From assembly GCA_015521945.1 (NCBI GenBank), contig WANG01000182.1:1-15519 (forward strand): 15,519 nucleotides of DNA, read 5' to 3'. The DNA is from Candidatus Hydrothermarchaeota archaeon (GTDB taxonomy: Archaea; Hydrothermarchaeota; Hydrothermarchaeia; Hydrothermarchaeales; BMS3B). Shown here piece after piece: positions 5,651 to 13,054 of the stretch; the first letter of the stretch is position 1, and each line of letters starts with the position of its first letter. The notes under the pieces were generated by a model. That model was not told the DNA's origin, ran no database searches, and worked only from the letters and a program-made list of their open reading frames with translations. The position numbers and the translations under genes were made by a program.

Positions 5651-7620
5651 CCGGGAGCGTGGAGCACCTCCCCGGTGTTCGGTGCTGGCTTTAGCCCGGG
5701 TGTGCGCTCCAGCATCTGCCTGAACTCTGAGGAGCGCAGGGCGCTCAGGAAATCCTGAACCTCCCGCTTCTCAATCTTCTCCCTGGGTATGGCGAAGTCG
5801 TACTCCTCCTCCCTCAGGGGGATGAAGTCAAGCCCGTACTGCTCGGCAACGGTGCGTATGGCTATGCCCGCATCTGCCCTGCCGTGAGCAACCGCCGCAG
5901 CAACGGCGCTGTGGGACTTCGCCTCTATCTCGTACCCGGTTATCCTGGCGGTCAGCTCCCTCAGCTCAACCCCGCGCTCCTCTGCCAGCTTCCCCAGCTC
6001 CAGGTCAAGGAGCACCCTGGTCCCAGAGCCCGGGTTGCGGTTGATGAACCTGACGCCCTCAAGCAGGTCCTCCACCCCCGAGATGCCCCTCGGGTTACCC
6101 TTCTGAACCACTATCCCCTGCTCCCTGAAGTACCCCCGCACCAAGTAAACCCTGTCCTCCAGCCCCAGCCTGCGGATGAAGGGCAGGTTGTACTCACCCG
6201 TAGCCTCGTCCACAAGGTGCATGCCCGAGATGTCGCTCTCACCCCTGCGCACCGCCGCAAGGCCACCGGAGGAGCCCACGTTTATAACCTTCGGCTTTAT
6301 GCGCTCCCTGAGCATGCTCAGCAGCAGGTCAACTCCTATGCAGTGGCTGCCGATTATGGTGAGGTCGGCGAGCTGCAGGGTTTCCCCGAGGAGAACCACC
6401 TCGTGCTCCTCACCCTCGCCCAGCATCTCCACGTGCTCGGGAATCTCTATGTACCCGTCAGCCTCGGCGAAGGTGGTTATCGCCCCCGAGCCCGTGAGCA
6501 TGGGGTATGCGGTGTACCCGCCATCCGCCCCTCTGACCAGGTTCACAAGCCTGTACTCGTACCTCCCTCCGGCGGAGTAGAAGCGCATTGCCGTTCTCGC
6601 CCTAACCCTGCGCCTCTCGGGCTCCTGAAGCCCGGAGAGCCTGCGCAGGAGGGGTGCCACGAAGACCTGGAAGGTGACCATGGCAGAGGTTGGATACCCC
6701 GGCAGCCCGAAGACGGGCTTGCCATCAACCACCCCTATAACCGTGGGCTTGCCTGGCTTAATCGCCACCCCGTGAACTATAACCCCGGGGGAGCCCAGGG
6801 TGTCAATTACCCTGTAGCACAGGTCGCCAACGCCGGCGCTTGTGCCCCCGGTGGTTATAACCACGTCGCAGGTGGCGAGCGCCCTTTCCAGGTACCCCCT
6901 GAGCTCCTCCTCGGAGTCTCTGGCTATGCCCAGCACCTCAGGTGCACCCCCGCACTCCCGCACCGCCTGGGCTATGGCGTAGGCGTTGGCATCGTATATC
7001 CTGCCGAAGCTCAGGGGCTTCCCGGGTTCTGACACCTCGTCCCCCGTTGAGATTATGCCCACCTTTGGGCGCGCGTACACCAATACCCTCGCCATGCCGA
7101 GTGCCGCGAGCACGCCCACCTCCCTGGGGCTGAGCCTGGTGCCGGCTCTGAGCACCAGCTCCCCGCGCATTATGTCGCTGCCAGCCGGCATGACGTTCTC
7201 CCCGGGAGCCACGGGCTTGTATATCCTCACTTTATCCCCCTCCTGCTCGGTGTACTCAACCATGACCACGGCGTTGGCTCCCACGGGCATGGGGGCGCCG
7301 GTGGCTATGCCCATGCACCTCCCGGGGGATATCTCATGCCGGGAGGAGTCGCCAGCCTTCACATACCCGAGAACCTCAAGCTCAACCGGGGACTCCTCGT
7401 CGGCGTAGAAGGTATCGCTGGCGAGCACCGCATACCCGTCCATGCTCGCCCTGTCAAAGGGTGGAACATCCACGCCGGCGACTACATCGGTGGCGAGCAC
7501 TCTCCCCAAGCACTCCCCAAGCCCAACCTCCTCAGTCCTCCTCTCAAGCTTCACCGCCCCCTCAAGCCTGCGCTTCGCCTCAGATATGCTCACCACGTCG
7601 TGAAACTCCCTGAGCTCCAT
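5647..7620 (-). CDS. moeA: MoeA-type molybdopterin molybdenumtransferase fused to a PBP-like domain
   Basis: The 657-residue protein has two parts. Residues 1 to about 415 are a complete MoeA: PPFDRASMDGYAV (53-65), the MPT-binding core GIISTGDEVSEPG (188-200), ITTGGTSAGVGD (255-266) and FGLPGYPTSAMVTF (304-317), plus the C-terminal beta domain. MoeA inserts molybdate (or tungstate) into adenylated molybdopterin. Residues from about 420 to 657 are a periplasmic-binding-protein-like fold as in LysR effector domains: IIGSHCIGVDLLLSML, NVGSSGGLAAVRRGESDISG, GIVVQKGNPRGI, and RFINRNPGSGTRVLLD (524-539). It has no signal peptide, so the domain is cytoplasmic. This fusion is known in archaea; the ligand of the second domain (oxyanion or cofactor) is not established. 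ATG 7620 is leaderless or nearly so, judging by the TATA position. Confidence 0.93.
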   Translation of the reverse strand: MELREFHDVVSISEAKRRLEGAVKLERRTEEVGLGECLGRVLATDVVAGVDVPPFDRASMDGYAVLASDTFYADEESPVELEVLGYVKAGDSSRHEISPGRCMGIATGAPMPVGANAVVMVEYTEQEGDKVRIYKPVAPGENVMPAGSDIMRGELVLRAGTRLSPREVGVLAALGMARVLVYARPKVGIISTGDEVSEPGKPLSFGRIYDANAYAIAQAVRECGGAPEVLGIARDSEEELRGYLERALATCDVVITTGGTSAGVGDLCYRVIDTLGSPGVIVHGVAIKPGKPTVIGVVDGKPVFGLPGYPTSAMVTFQVFVAPLLRRLSGLQEPERRRVRARTAMRFYSAGGRYEYRLVNLVRGADGGYTAYPMLTGSGAITTFAEADGYIEIPEHVEMLGEGEEHEVVLLGETLQLADLTIIGSHCIGVDLLLSMLRERIKPKVINVGSSGGLAAVRRGESDISGMHLVDEATGEYNLPFIRRLGLEDRVYLVRGYFREQGIVVQKGNPRGISGVEDLLEGVRFINRNPGSGTRVLLDLELGKLAEERGVELRELTARITGYEIEAKSHSAVAAAVAHGRADAGIAIRTVAEQYGLDFIPLREEEYDFAIPREKIEKREVQDFLSALRSSEFRQMLERTPGLKPAPNTGEVLHAPG

Positions 7621-7640
7621 GTGCTGAAGTAGCCTGGGTT

Positions 7641-7660
7641 GGTTAAAAAACTTTCTAAAG
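7641..7660 (-). promoter_or_regulatory. TATA promoter of the moeA fusion gene
   Basis: On the minus strand CTTTAGAAAG is followed by TTTTTTAACC (7650-7641). The TATA-like core is centred about 26 bases from the ATG at 7620, which again predicts a leaderless mRNA; no Shine-Dalgarno precedes the ATG. This separates the moeA fusion transcriptionally from the frameshifted membrane gene upstream. Confidence 0.5.
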
Positions 7661-7673
7661 CGGCGTCACACCC

Positions 7674-8218
7674 TCACCCTCCGCCCTGCCTCCTGGCATG
7701 CCGGAGCACGAGCACCGCCCACGCTAAAAACACCGCACCGTAGGCTGCGGAGTACACTGGCGGCGAATACCCGTTAGAAGGCGACAGGTAGAGGTAAACC
7801 AGGGCAGCACCCGCGATTCCCAGGGTTACAACCCGCCTCACCACCCGCGATGCCCTCAGCGCCGCCCCCTCCCTGAACCTCCAGGAGATGGCGAAGTAAA
7901 GGAGGCTCACAGAAGCCGTAAAAGCTGCCATGAACCCGTGCTCCGGGTATCGCACCTCAAACAGCAGGAAAACTGCCGAGATTACAAGAAGCAGGTACCC
8001 GGAAGCCAGAGCAAGAGCGCCCCACAGCCAGTTAGCCTCAAACTCCACCGCGGTGCCATCAGCGCCCTCAGAGCCACCAAGAGGAAAAACACCGTTCCCA
8101 GAAGCAGGGTGTTGAGCGCCTCGGGAGTAAGACGGTGCACCACCCAGTAGCCAAGCACCATCAGAGCCAGAGCACCCGCAGCGCCTGCCCCGTGAGCTAC
8201 CAAGCAAGCACCCCGCAT
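7674..8218 (-). pseudogene. multi-pass membrane protein gene with an internal frameshift
   Basis: Two reading frames together describe one hydrophobic protein of about 180 residues with six likely membrane segments. The first part starts at ATG 8218 (MRGACLVAHG...) and gives helices such as ALALMVLGYWVV and LLLGTVFFLLVALRAL. The other frame supplies the rest: WLWGALALASGYLLLVISAV, FMAAFTASVSLLYFAISW, VVTLGIAGAALVYLYL and SAAYGAVFLAWAVLVL, to TGA 7674-7676. Upstream of about 8055 the second frame encodes implausible Ser/Gly-rich sequence, so the join is near 8040-8060 (a T5 run near 8085 is a second candidate). The TATA box at 8241-8255 supports ATG 8218 and rules out a start at 8270. The cause could be a decayed gene, a sequencing indel or programmed -1 frameshifting. 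I recognise no family. Confidence 0.65.
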
Positions 8219-8304
8219 CAGAGCTCAGTGGTGCGCACAGGTATTTAAAATAAACGCCCCCGCACCCCAAGCTTAATTACCCCTGCCATGCGTATATCAC
8301 ACAA
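8219..8304. promoter_or_regulatory. divergent promoters of the membrane gene (-) and cbiH (+)
   Basis: Minus strand: GTTTATTTTAAATAC (8255-8241) is a strong TATA element, and initiation about 25 bases on falls at roughly 8218-8223, next to the ATG. Plus strand: AAGCTTAATTAC (8269-8280) is centred about 27 bases before the cbiH ATG at 8305, so that transcript should also be leaderless. Neither gene has a usable Shine-Dalgarno. Confidence 0.55.
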
Positions 8305-9060
8305 ATGCGCGGCAGGGTTTTCATAGTAGGACTCGGTCCGGGAAGCAGGGAGCACATCACGCGCAGAGCCGAGGAGGCGCTCGCAGAAAGCGAGGTGGTG
8401 GTTGGCTACCCCCTGTACCTGAAGCAGGTTGAGGAGCTGATAGAGGGGAAGGAGGTGGTCTCGGGGGGCATGGGCGAGGAGCTCAGGCGCGCCGCAGAGG
8501 CGGTGAGCCTCGCCCTTGAGGGCAGGAAGGTGGCGGTGGTGAGCAGCGGTGACGCCGGGGTTTACGGAATGGCGAGCGCCGTGCTTGAGTACATCGCGGG
8601 CAGGGAGCTTGAGGTTGAGGTTGAGGTGGTGCCGGGGGTAACCTCTGCCCTCGCCTGTGCAGCCCTCCTGGGCTCCCCCCTGGGCAACGACTTCGCAGTG
8701 GTGAGCCTGAGCGACCTCTTAGTGCCCTGGGAGGAGATAGAGCGCAGGCTGGAGCACGCCGCAGCCGCGGACTTCGTGGTGGCGCTCTACAACCCGGGCA
8801 GCAGGCGGAGGAGCTGGCAGATGCGCAGAGCCAAGGAGGTGCTCCTGAAGCACAGGAGCCCCGAAACCCCAGCTGGAGTGGTGAGGAACGCCTCACGGGA
8901 CGGGGAGAGCTCCGAGCTCACCACCCTGGGGAAGCTTCCGGAGAGGGTGGACATGCTCACCACCGTCATAGTTGGCAACTCAAGGAGCTACACCTACAGG
9001 GGGTGGATGATAACCCCCAGGGGATACACCAGCAAGTACTCCCTGAGGGATACGGGATGA
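8305..9060 (+). CDS. cbiH: cobalt-factor III / precorrin-3B C17-methyltransferase
   Basis: This SAM-dependent methyltransferase adds the C17 methyl group and drives ring contraction in corrin synthesis. The 251 residues carry the tetrapyrrole-methylase motifs: IVGLGPGS (7-14), VVGYPLYLKQ (32-41), SSGDAGVYGMA (80-90), EVVPGVTSALACAALLGSPL (107-126) and LYNPGSRRRSW (161-171). The C-terminal VGNSRSYTYRGWMITPRGY is characteristic of CobJ/CbiH. An archaeal anaerobic pathway (CbiH, early cobalt insertion) is assumed from the likely lifestyle and is not proven by the sequence. The gene begins a two-gene transcript: its TGA overlaps the cbiJ ATG by 4 bp. No other corrin genes are in the window. Confidence 0.93.
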   Translation: MRGRVFIVGLGPGSREHITRRAEEALAESEVVVGYPLYLKQVEELIEGKEVVSGGMGEELRRAAEAVSLALEGRKVAVVSSGDAGVYGMASAVLEYIAGRELEVEVEVVPGVTSALACAALLGSPLGNDFAVVSLSDLLVPWEEIERRLEHAAAADFVVALYNPGSRRRSWQMRRAKEVLLKHRSPETPAGVVRNASRDGESSELTTLGKLPERVDMLTTVIVGNSRSYTYRGWMITPRGYTSKYSLRDTG

Positions 9061-9809
9061 TATGGGTGCTGGCGGGCACCACGGAGGCGAGGAGGCTGAT
9101 ACCCCTGCTGACCTCAAGGGGGTACAGGGTCATGGCGAGCTGCACCACCGGCGCCGGTGCGGCTCTCGCAAGGGCAGCGGGCGCCCTGGAGGTGCGCTCG
9201 GGAGCCCTGGGGGAGGCGGAGATGAGGCAGCTCCTGAGGGAGCGTGGGGTGAGGGGGGTGATAGACTGCACCCACCCCTTCGCCACGGAGGCGAGCAGGA
9301 ACGCCATGGCAGCCTGCAGAGCCGAGGGCGTGCCCTACCTCAGGTACGAGCGTCCCCCCGCAAACCTCCGTGGAGCCGTGCTCGCCGGAAGCTTCCGAGA
9401 GGCTGCGGCAATCGCGAGCACCCTCGGGAGAAGGGTGATGTACACCGCAGGGGTCAGGCACCTGGGGGAGTTCCTGCGGCACTGCAAGGCTGAGGTTGTG
9501 GTAAGGGTGCTCCCCTCCTCGGTGCAGGAGGTGCTGGATATGGGGGTGGAGGAGAGGCTGGTGGTGGGCATATACCCCCCCTTCACCCCGGAGCTTGAGA
9601 GGGCGCTCCTCCGAAGGTACGGTGCTGAGGTTATGGTGATGAAGGACAGCGGCGCCGAAGGGGGCACCGAGCAGAAGCTGGAGGTGTGCAGGGAGCTCGG
9701 CATCAGGGCGGTGGTGGTGGAGCGCCCCAGGCTTGAGTACCCCGAGGTGTGCACCACCCCCGAGGAGGCGGTGCGCTGGGTGGAGCGGGTTTTAGCGGGG
9801 CGCCCCTGA
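9057..9809 (+). CDS. cbiJ: precorrin-6A / cobalt-precorrin-6A reductase
   Basis: CbiJ (CobK) reduces the corrin macrocycle of precorrin-6A using a nicotinamide cofactor. The 250-residue product opens with the Rossmann-like MIWVLAGTTEARRL (1-14). It contains CTTGAGAA (29-36), the signature VIDCTHPFATEASRNA (68-83), YLRYERP (94-100), and KDSGAEGGTEQKL (196-208) near the C-terminus, all typical of the family. ATG 9057 overlaps the cbiH stop in ATGA, and the Rossmann strand begins right there, so the longer in-frame extension inside cbiH is rejected. GAGGGA lies upstream as a Shine-Dalgarno. The 3' end overlaps the convergent PhoU-like gene by 18 bp, near a GCCCC-TGA-GGGGC hairpin at 9802-9814. 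Confidence 0.93.
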   Translation: MIWVLAGTTEARRLIPLLTSRGYRVMASCTTGAGAALARAAGALEVRSGALGEAEMRQLLRERGVRGVIDCTHPFATEASRNAMAACRAEGVPYLRYERPPANLRGAVLAGSFREAAAIASTLGRRVMYTAGVRHLGEFLRHCKAEVVVRVLPSSVQEVLDMGVEERLVVGIYPPFTPELERALLRRYGAEVMVMKDSGAEGGTEQKLEVCRELGIRAVVVERPRLEYPEVCTTPEEAVRWVERVLAGRP

Positions 9810-10802
9810 GGGGCTGCGCTCCGGCACCTCGGCGTGCATGTTTATAACTATCTCACCCATGTCGCAGCAGTAGCGTGCAATCCTGTAGCAGCTCTCCAAG
9901 CAGAGGCGGAGGTTAACCGCCTCCTCCATCTCCACGCCCGAGGTTAGCACCCTCCTCTCAGCCCTCCTGAGACTCTCCTCAACCTCGGGCAGCGCCCTGA
10001 AAACCTCCTCCGCAAGCTCAGCGTTGAACCTCAGGGTGGCATCCTTGGCTTTGAGGTACATCTCAATCACAGGGTCGCACATATCAAGCAGCACCCCGGT
10101 GTGGGAGGTATCTAAGGAGAGCAGCTTCCTGGAGATTGACTCAACGTGGTCGGCGATGCGCTCAAGGCTCTTAACTATCAGCCTGATTCCCAGCACGTCC
10201 CTGCGGTGCTCTATCCCCACCTGCCTGGCTGCAACCTGGCTCATCGCCGCACTCTTCAGCTGACGCACCGCCAGGAAGTACAGCCTGTCAGCCTCCCGCT
10301 CCCGCTCAGCCACGTGCACCAGCAGCTCAGAATCCCCGGTGGCAATCCCCCTGCGCAGGTCTGAGAGCATCCCCTCCACAACCCCGCAGAGCCTCTCAAC
10401 CACCTTGAGCACGGGCAGCTTGGCATGGTCCAGAAGCACCTGAGCCGTCACCTCGTACCCCAGGTCCTTGGTCACCTCCACGGCTATCAGGAAGTTGAGG
10501 AGCTCCTTGGCACCCTCCTTGAGCCTTATGCTCCCCCTGTCAAACTCTATCCTGATAACGCTGTAACCCGCTAAGTAGGCGGCAATTATCCTGCGCCCGA
10601 GCTCGTCCATGCCCATGCCCCCGCTCCTTATAACGAACTCCCTGCGCTCCGAGATGAGCTCCTCGGGCTCAACCACTATGCACCCCTCCTGCACCTCCAG
10701 CACCACGTAGCCCCCCTTCTCAAGCCGGTGCGCCGCAACCCAGTCCTTCGGAAGGGAGAGCATGGGAGAGGAGCCACCCGTGTAAACCTTCCTCCTGAGC
10801 AT
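9792..10802 (-). CDS. phoU: AbrB-PhoU phosphate regulator, divergent copy
   Basis: The 336-residue protein has an AbrB/SpoVT-like swapped-hairpin domain at its N-terminus (TGGSSPMLSLPKDWV, then KGGYVVLEVQEGCIVVEP) and two PhoU-type helical bundles. The PhoU motifs include EREREADRLYFLAV and VKSLERIADHVESISRKL (210-227), and the second repeat ends RYCCDMGEIVINM. Archaeal proteins of this form are thought to combine DNA binding with PhoU-like control of Pst and phosphate signalling. ATG 10802 is preferred because its N-terminus aligns with the paralogue at 10898 (MLRRKVYTGG against MDSRKLQFTG) and a TATA-like TTAAAT lies 26 bases upstream; a GTG at 10820 would add six residues. It diverges from its paralogue and overlaps cbiJ at the 3' end. 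Confidence 0.88.
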   Translation of the reverse strand: MLRRKVYTGGSSPMLSLPKDWVAAHRLEKGGYVVLEVQEGCIVVEPEELISERREFVIRSGGMGMDELGRRIIAAYLAGYSVIRIEFDRGSIRLKEGAKELLNFLIAVEVTKDLGYEVTAQVLLDHAKLPVLKVVERLCGVVEGMLSDLRRGIATGDSELLVHVAEREREADRLYFLAVRQLKSAAMSQVAARQVGIEHRRDVLGIRLIVKSLERIADHVESISRKLLSLDTSHTGVLLDMCDPVIEMYLKAKDATLRFNAELAEEVFRALPEVEESLRRAERRVLTSGVEMEEAVNLRLCLESCYRIARYCCDMGEIVINMHAEVPERSPSGAPR

Positions 10803-10820
10803 GCGAATACGTTGCACCAC

Positions 10821-10897
10821 GGAGATTTAACCGGTGTCCATATTTTCTATATAGATAACCTATAAAATTGAGACGTTATCATAGACCATGTAGTGGT
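10821..10897. promoter_or_regulatory. divergent promoter region between two phoU-like genes
   Basis: Plus strand: CTATAAAAT (10860-10868) predicts initiation near 10889, giving a leader of about nine bases before ATG 10898. Minus strand: CTATATAG (10847-10854), or the nearer TTAAAT (10830-10825), could serve the other gene. GATAAC (10854-10859) and GTTATC (10875-10880) form an inverted repeat with a 15-base spacer that brackets the plus-strand TATA box. A protein bound there would block TBP. CTATATAGAT (10847-10856) recurs at 11872-11881 upstream of pstS. Regulation by the PhoU-like proteins themselves is inference. Confidence 0.55.
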
Positions 10898-11863
10898 ATG
10901 GACAGCAGAAAGCTTCAGTTCACCGGGAGGTCAACCTACATAGTATCCCTGCCCAAGCGCTGGGTTGAGGAGATGGGGCTCAGGGCAGGGGACAGGGTGC
11001 TGATTGAGAGGGGGGAGAACGGGGAGCTGGTGCTCAGGCCTGATGCAAGGGGGGCGGAGAGGCAGGTGGTGAAGAAGCTGGACATAACAGGCATGTCCCC
11101 CAGGCAGGTGGAGAGGAGGATAATCTCAGCGTACCTTTCGGGGTTTGACGAGCTCAGGGTGACCTCAAGGCACAGAATCCTGCCCGAGCAGCGGGCGGCG
11201 GTTGTTGACATACTGCGCAGGATTCTGGGAACAGAAATCCTTGCGGAAACCTCGCACGAGATAGTCATCAACGACCTGCTGGACTTCAAGGAAATCTACC
11301 CGAGGAGCATACTGCGCAGGATGTACGTCATAACCGAGTTCATGCTGAAAAACGCCGTGGAGTCCTTCCTGAGCGGGGACGAGGAGCTCGCCAGGGACGT
11401 CATGGCAAGGGACGACGAGGTTGACAAGTTCTACCTGCTCGCCACCAAGGAGATAGTGGAGGGGCTCAGGAGGGGTGGAAGGGTGGAGCTGGAGATGCCC
11501 CCGGAGAAGGCGATACACCACCTGAGCGTGGCGAAGAGCCTTGAGCGCATCGCAGACCACAGCGTGAAGATAGCCAGGGTCGCTGCGGGGTGGAATGGCA
11601 CCTGCGATGAGGAGGCGCTCAGGAGGCTCTACGAGAGGGTGCTTGAGAACTTCGTGCTCGCCATGAAGTCCTTCTTCTCGGGGGATGGAGAGCTGGCTGA
11701 CAGGGTGCTTGACTCCGAGGAGGAGGTTGAGGGGTGGTTCTCACGCATGCTGGAGAGCGCCGAGGAGGGACAGCTCGCCCTGCTCATCCTGCTGGACAGC
11801 CTTCAGAGGGTGTACGCCTACTCCAAGGACATCGCGGAGAGCACCCTTGACATGGGGGCGTGA
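10898..11863 (+). CDS. phoU: AbrB-PhoU phosphate regulator, pst-linked copy
   Basis: The 321-residue protein is a paralogue of the divergent gene. Residues 1-48 form the AbrB-like domain with the classic RSTYIVSLPKRWV (11-23), followed by GLRAGDRVLIERGENGELVL. Two PhoU helical repeats follow, with REDUCED sequence identity to the paralogue but the same markers: RDDEVDKFYLLATKEIVEG (171-189) and AKSLERIADHSVKIARV (212-228). PhoU proteins restrain the Pst transporter and phosphate signalling, and the AbrB domain suggests DNA binding. ATG 10898 is chosen over an in-frame TTG at 10868 because that codon overlaps the TATA box and the AbrB domain begins at 10898. It lies 92 bp upstream of pstS, which has its own promoter-like sequence. 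Confidence 0.92.
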   Translation: MDSRKLQFTGRSTYIVSLPKRWVEEMGLRAGDRVLIERGENGELVLRPDARGAERQVVKKLDITGMSPRQVERRIISAYLSGFDELRVTSRHRILPEQRAAVVDILRRILGTEILAETSHEIVINDLLDFKEIYPRSILRRMYVITEFMLKNAVESFLSGDEELARDVMARDDEVDKFYLLATKEIVEGLRRGGRVELEMPPEKAIHHLSVAKSLERIADHSVKIARVAAGWNGTCDEEALRRLYERVLENFVLAMKSFFSGDGELADRVLDSEEEVEGWFSRMLESAEEGQLALLILLDSLQRVYAYSKDIAESTLDMGA

Positions 11864-11955
11864 TTCAACGACTATATAGATTTAGGCGGATATTTAGTTT
11901 ACTGCGGATAAGTTGATATAAGCTACCGGACTCCTGCAGGAGTGAGGTGGCATTG
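11864..11955 (+). promoter_or_regulatory. promoter region and RBS of the pst operon
   Basis: The 92-bp gap is A+T-rich and holds three TATA-like elements: CTATATAGATTTA (11872-11884), GATATTTAG (11889-11897) and GATATAAG (11915-11922). The true one cannot be chosen from sequence. The first shares CTATATAGAT with the phoU intergenic region. CTCCTGCAGGAG (11931-11942) is a perfect 12-bp palindrome just before the Shine-Dalgarno. GAGGTGG (11944-11950) is a strong Shine-Dalgarno five bases before ATG 11956. Unlike most promoters in this window, this one implies a leadered mRNA. Confidence 0.6.
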
Positions 11956-13044
11956 ATGAGATGGTGGACGGGTATAGCCATTGCGATGCTTCTGCTGCTG
12001 GCGGGGTGCACCGCCAACACTGAGCAGAAGCAGGGTGGAGAGGTGCAGAAGGAGATAACCATAAACGGAGCCGGTGCGAGCTTTCCATACCCGCTGATTG
12101 CCAAGTGGAGCAGCGAGTACGGGAAGCTAAAGGGGGTGAAGATAAACTACCAGAGCATAGGCAGCGGCGGTGGCATACGCCAGACCATGGCGAAGACCGT
12201 GGACTTCGGTGCAAGCGATGCTCCCCTGAAGGAGGAGGAGCGCAGCAAGATGCCGGGCATCCTCCACATCCCGGAAACCCTCGGGGCGGTTGTGGTGGTG
12301 TACAACCTTCCCGGAGTGGAGGAGAAGCTCAGGCTGAGCGGCGAGGTTATCGCCGACATCTACCTTGGCAGGATAACGCGCTGGAACGACCCCCGGATAG
12401 CGGAGCTCAACCCCGGAGTTGAGCTTCCGGACGAGGAGATAGTGGTGGTGCACAGGAGCGACGGGAGCGGCACAACCTTCGTGTTCTCGGACTACCTCTC
12501 CGCGGTCAGTGAGGACTGGGAGAAGGAGGTCGGCAGGGGCAAGTCCCTGAGCTGGCCCCTCGGGCTTGGTGGCAAGGGCAACGAGGGCGTCTCGGGGCTG
12601 GTGAAGCAGAACCCCTACTCCATAGGCTACGTGGAGCTCGCGTATGCGGTTCAGAACAGGCTCAGCTACGCCCTGATAAAGAACAGAGCCGGCAGGTTCG
12701 TGGAGCCCAGCATAGAGAGCGTCTCTGCAGCCGCTGCGGGTGCTGCCTCCTCCCTGCCGAGAGGGGACGAGTCCTGGGAGGGTGTGAGCATAGTCAACGC
12801 CCCCGGAGAGGACGCCTACCCGATTTCCAGCTTCTCCTACCTGCTGGTGTACAGGGAGCTGTCGGTGATTCCCGGGATGACCGAGGCCAAGGCAAAGGCG
12901 CTGGTGGACTTCCTGTGGTGGGCTGTGCATGACGGGCAGAAGTACGCGCCGGAGCTTCACTACGCACCCCTGCCCGAGGAGGTGGTTCGCCTGAATGAGG
13001 AGACCATAAAGTTAATAACCTATCAGGGCAAACCACTCCTCTAA
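11956..13044 (+). CDS. pstS: phosphate ABC transporter substrate-binding lipoprotein
   Basis: PstS binds phosphate outside the membrane and hands it to PstCA. The 362-residue protein has a lipoprotein signal, MRWWTGIAIAMLLLLAGC, with lipobox LAGC and C18 as anchor, followed by a polar linker to residue 32. Phosphate-contact motifs are in place: INGAGASFPYP (36-46), SIGSGGGIRQ, VDFGASDAPL, HRSDGSGTTFVFSDYLS, and a GNEGVSG loop. A C-terminal FLWWAVHDGQKYA segment matches the family. The length is normal. ATG 11956 is chosen because of the Shine-Dalgarno GAGGTGG; a GTG at 11947 would lie inside it. pstC begins 10 bp after the stop. Confidence 0.95.
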   Translation: MRWWTGIAIAMLLLLAGCTANTEQKQGGEVQKEITINGAGASFPYPLIAKWSSEYGKLKGVKINYQSIGSGGGIRQTMAKTVDFGASDAPLKEEERSKMPGILHIPETLGAVVVVYNLPGVEEKLRLSGEVIADIYLGRITRWNDPRIAELNPGVELPDEEIVVVHRSDGSGTTFVFSDYLSAVSEDWEKEVGRGKSLSWPLGLGGKGNEGVSGLVKQNPYSIGYVELAYAVQNRLSYALIKNRAGRFVEPSIESVSAAAAGAASSLPRGDESWEGVSIVNAPGEDAYPISSFSYLLVYRELSVIPGMTEAKAKALVDFLWWAVHDGQKYAPELHYAPLPEEVVRLNEETIKLITYQGKPLL

Positions 13045-13054
13045 GGGTGGACCC

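Noticed and set aside
5884..7032. 382-codon open frame on the plus strand
   Set aside because: It is wholly antisense to the well-supported MoeA fusion, and its composition is that of a shadow frame in G+C-rich DNA.
7674..8270. Single 198-residue gene starting at 8270
   Set aside because: The start would lie upstream of the TATA box at 8241-8255, and the first ~70 residues are Ser/Gly-rich and unlike a membrane protein.
9802..9814. GCCCC-TGA-GGGGC hairpin as a terminator between cbiJ and phoU
   Set aside because: It lies within overlapping coding ends, has a three-base loop and no T-run, so a terminator call is not supported.
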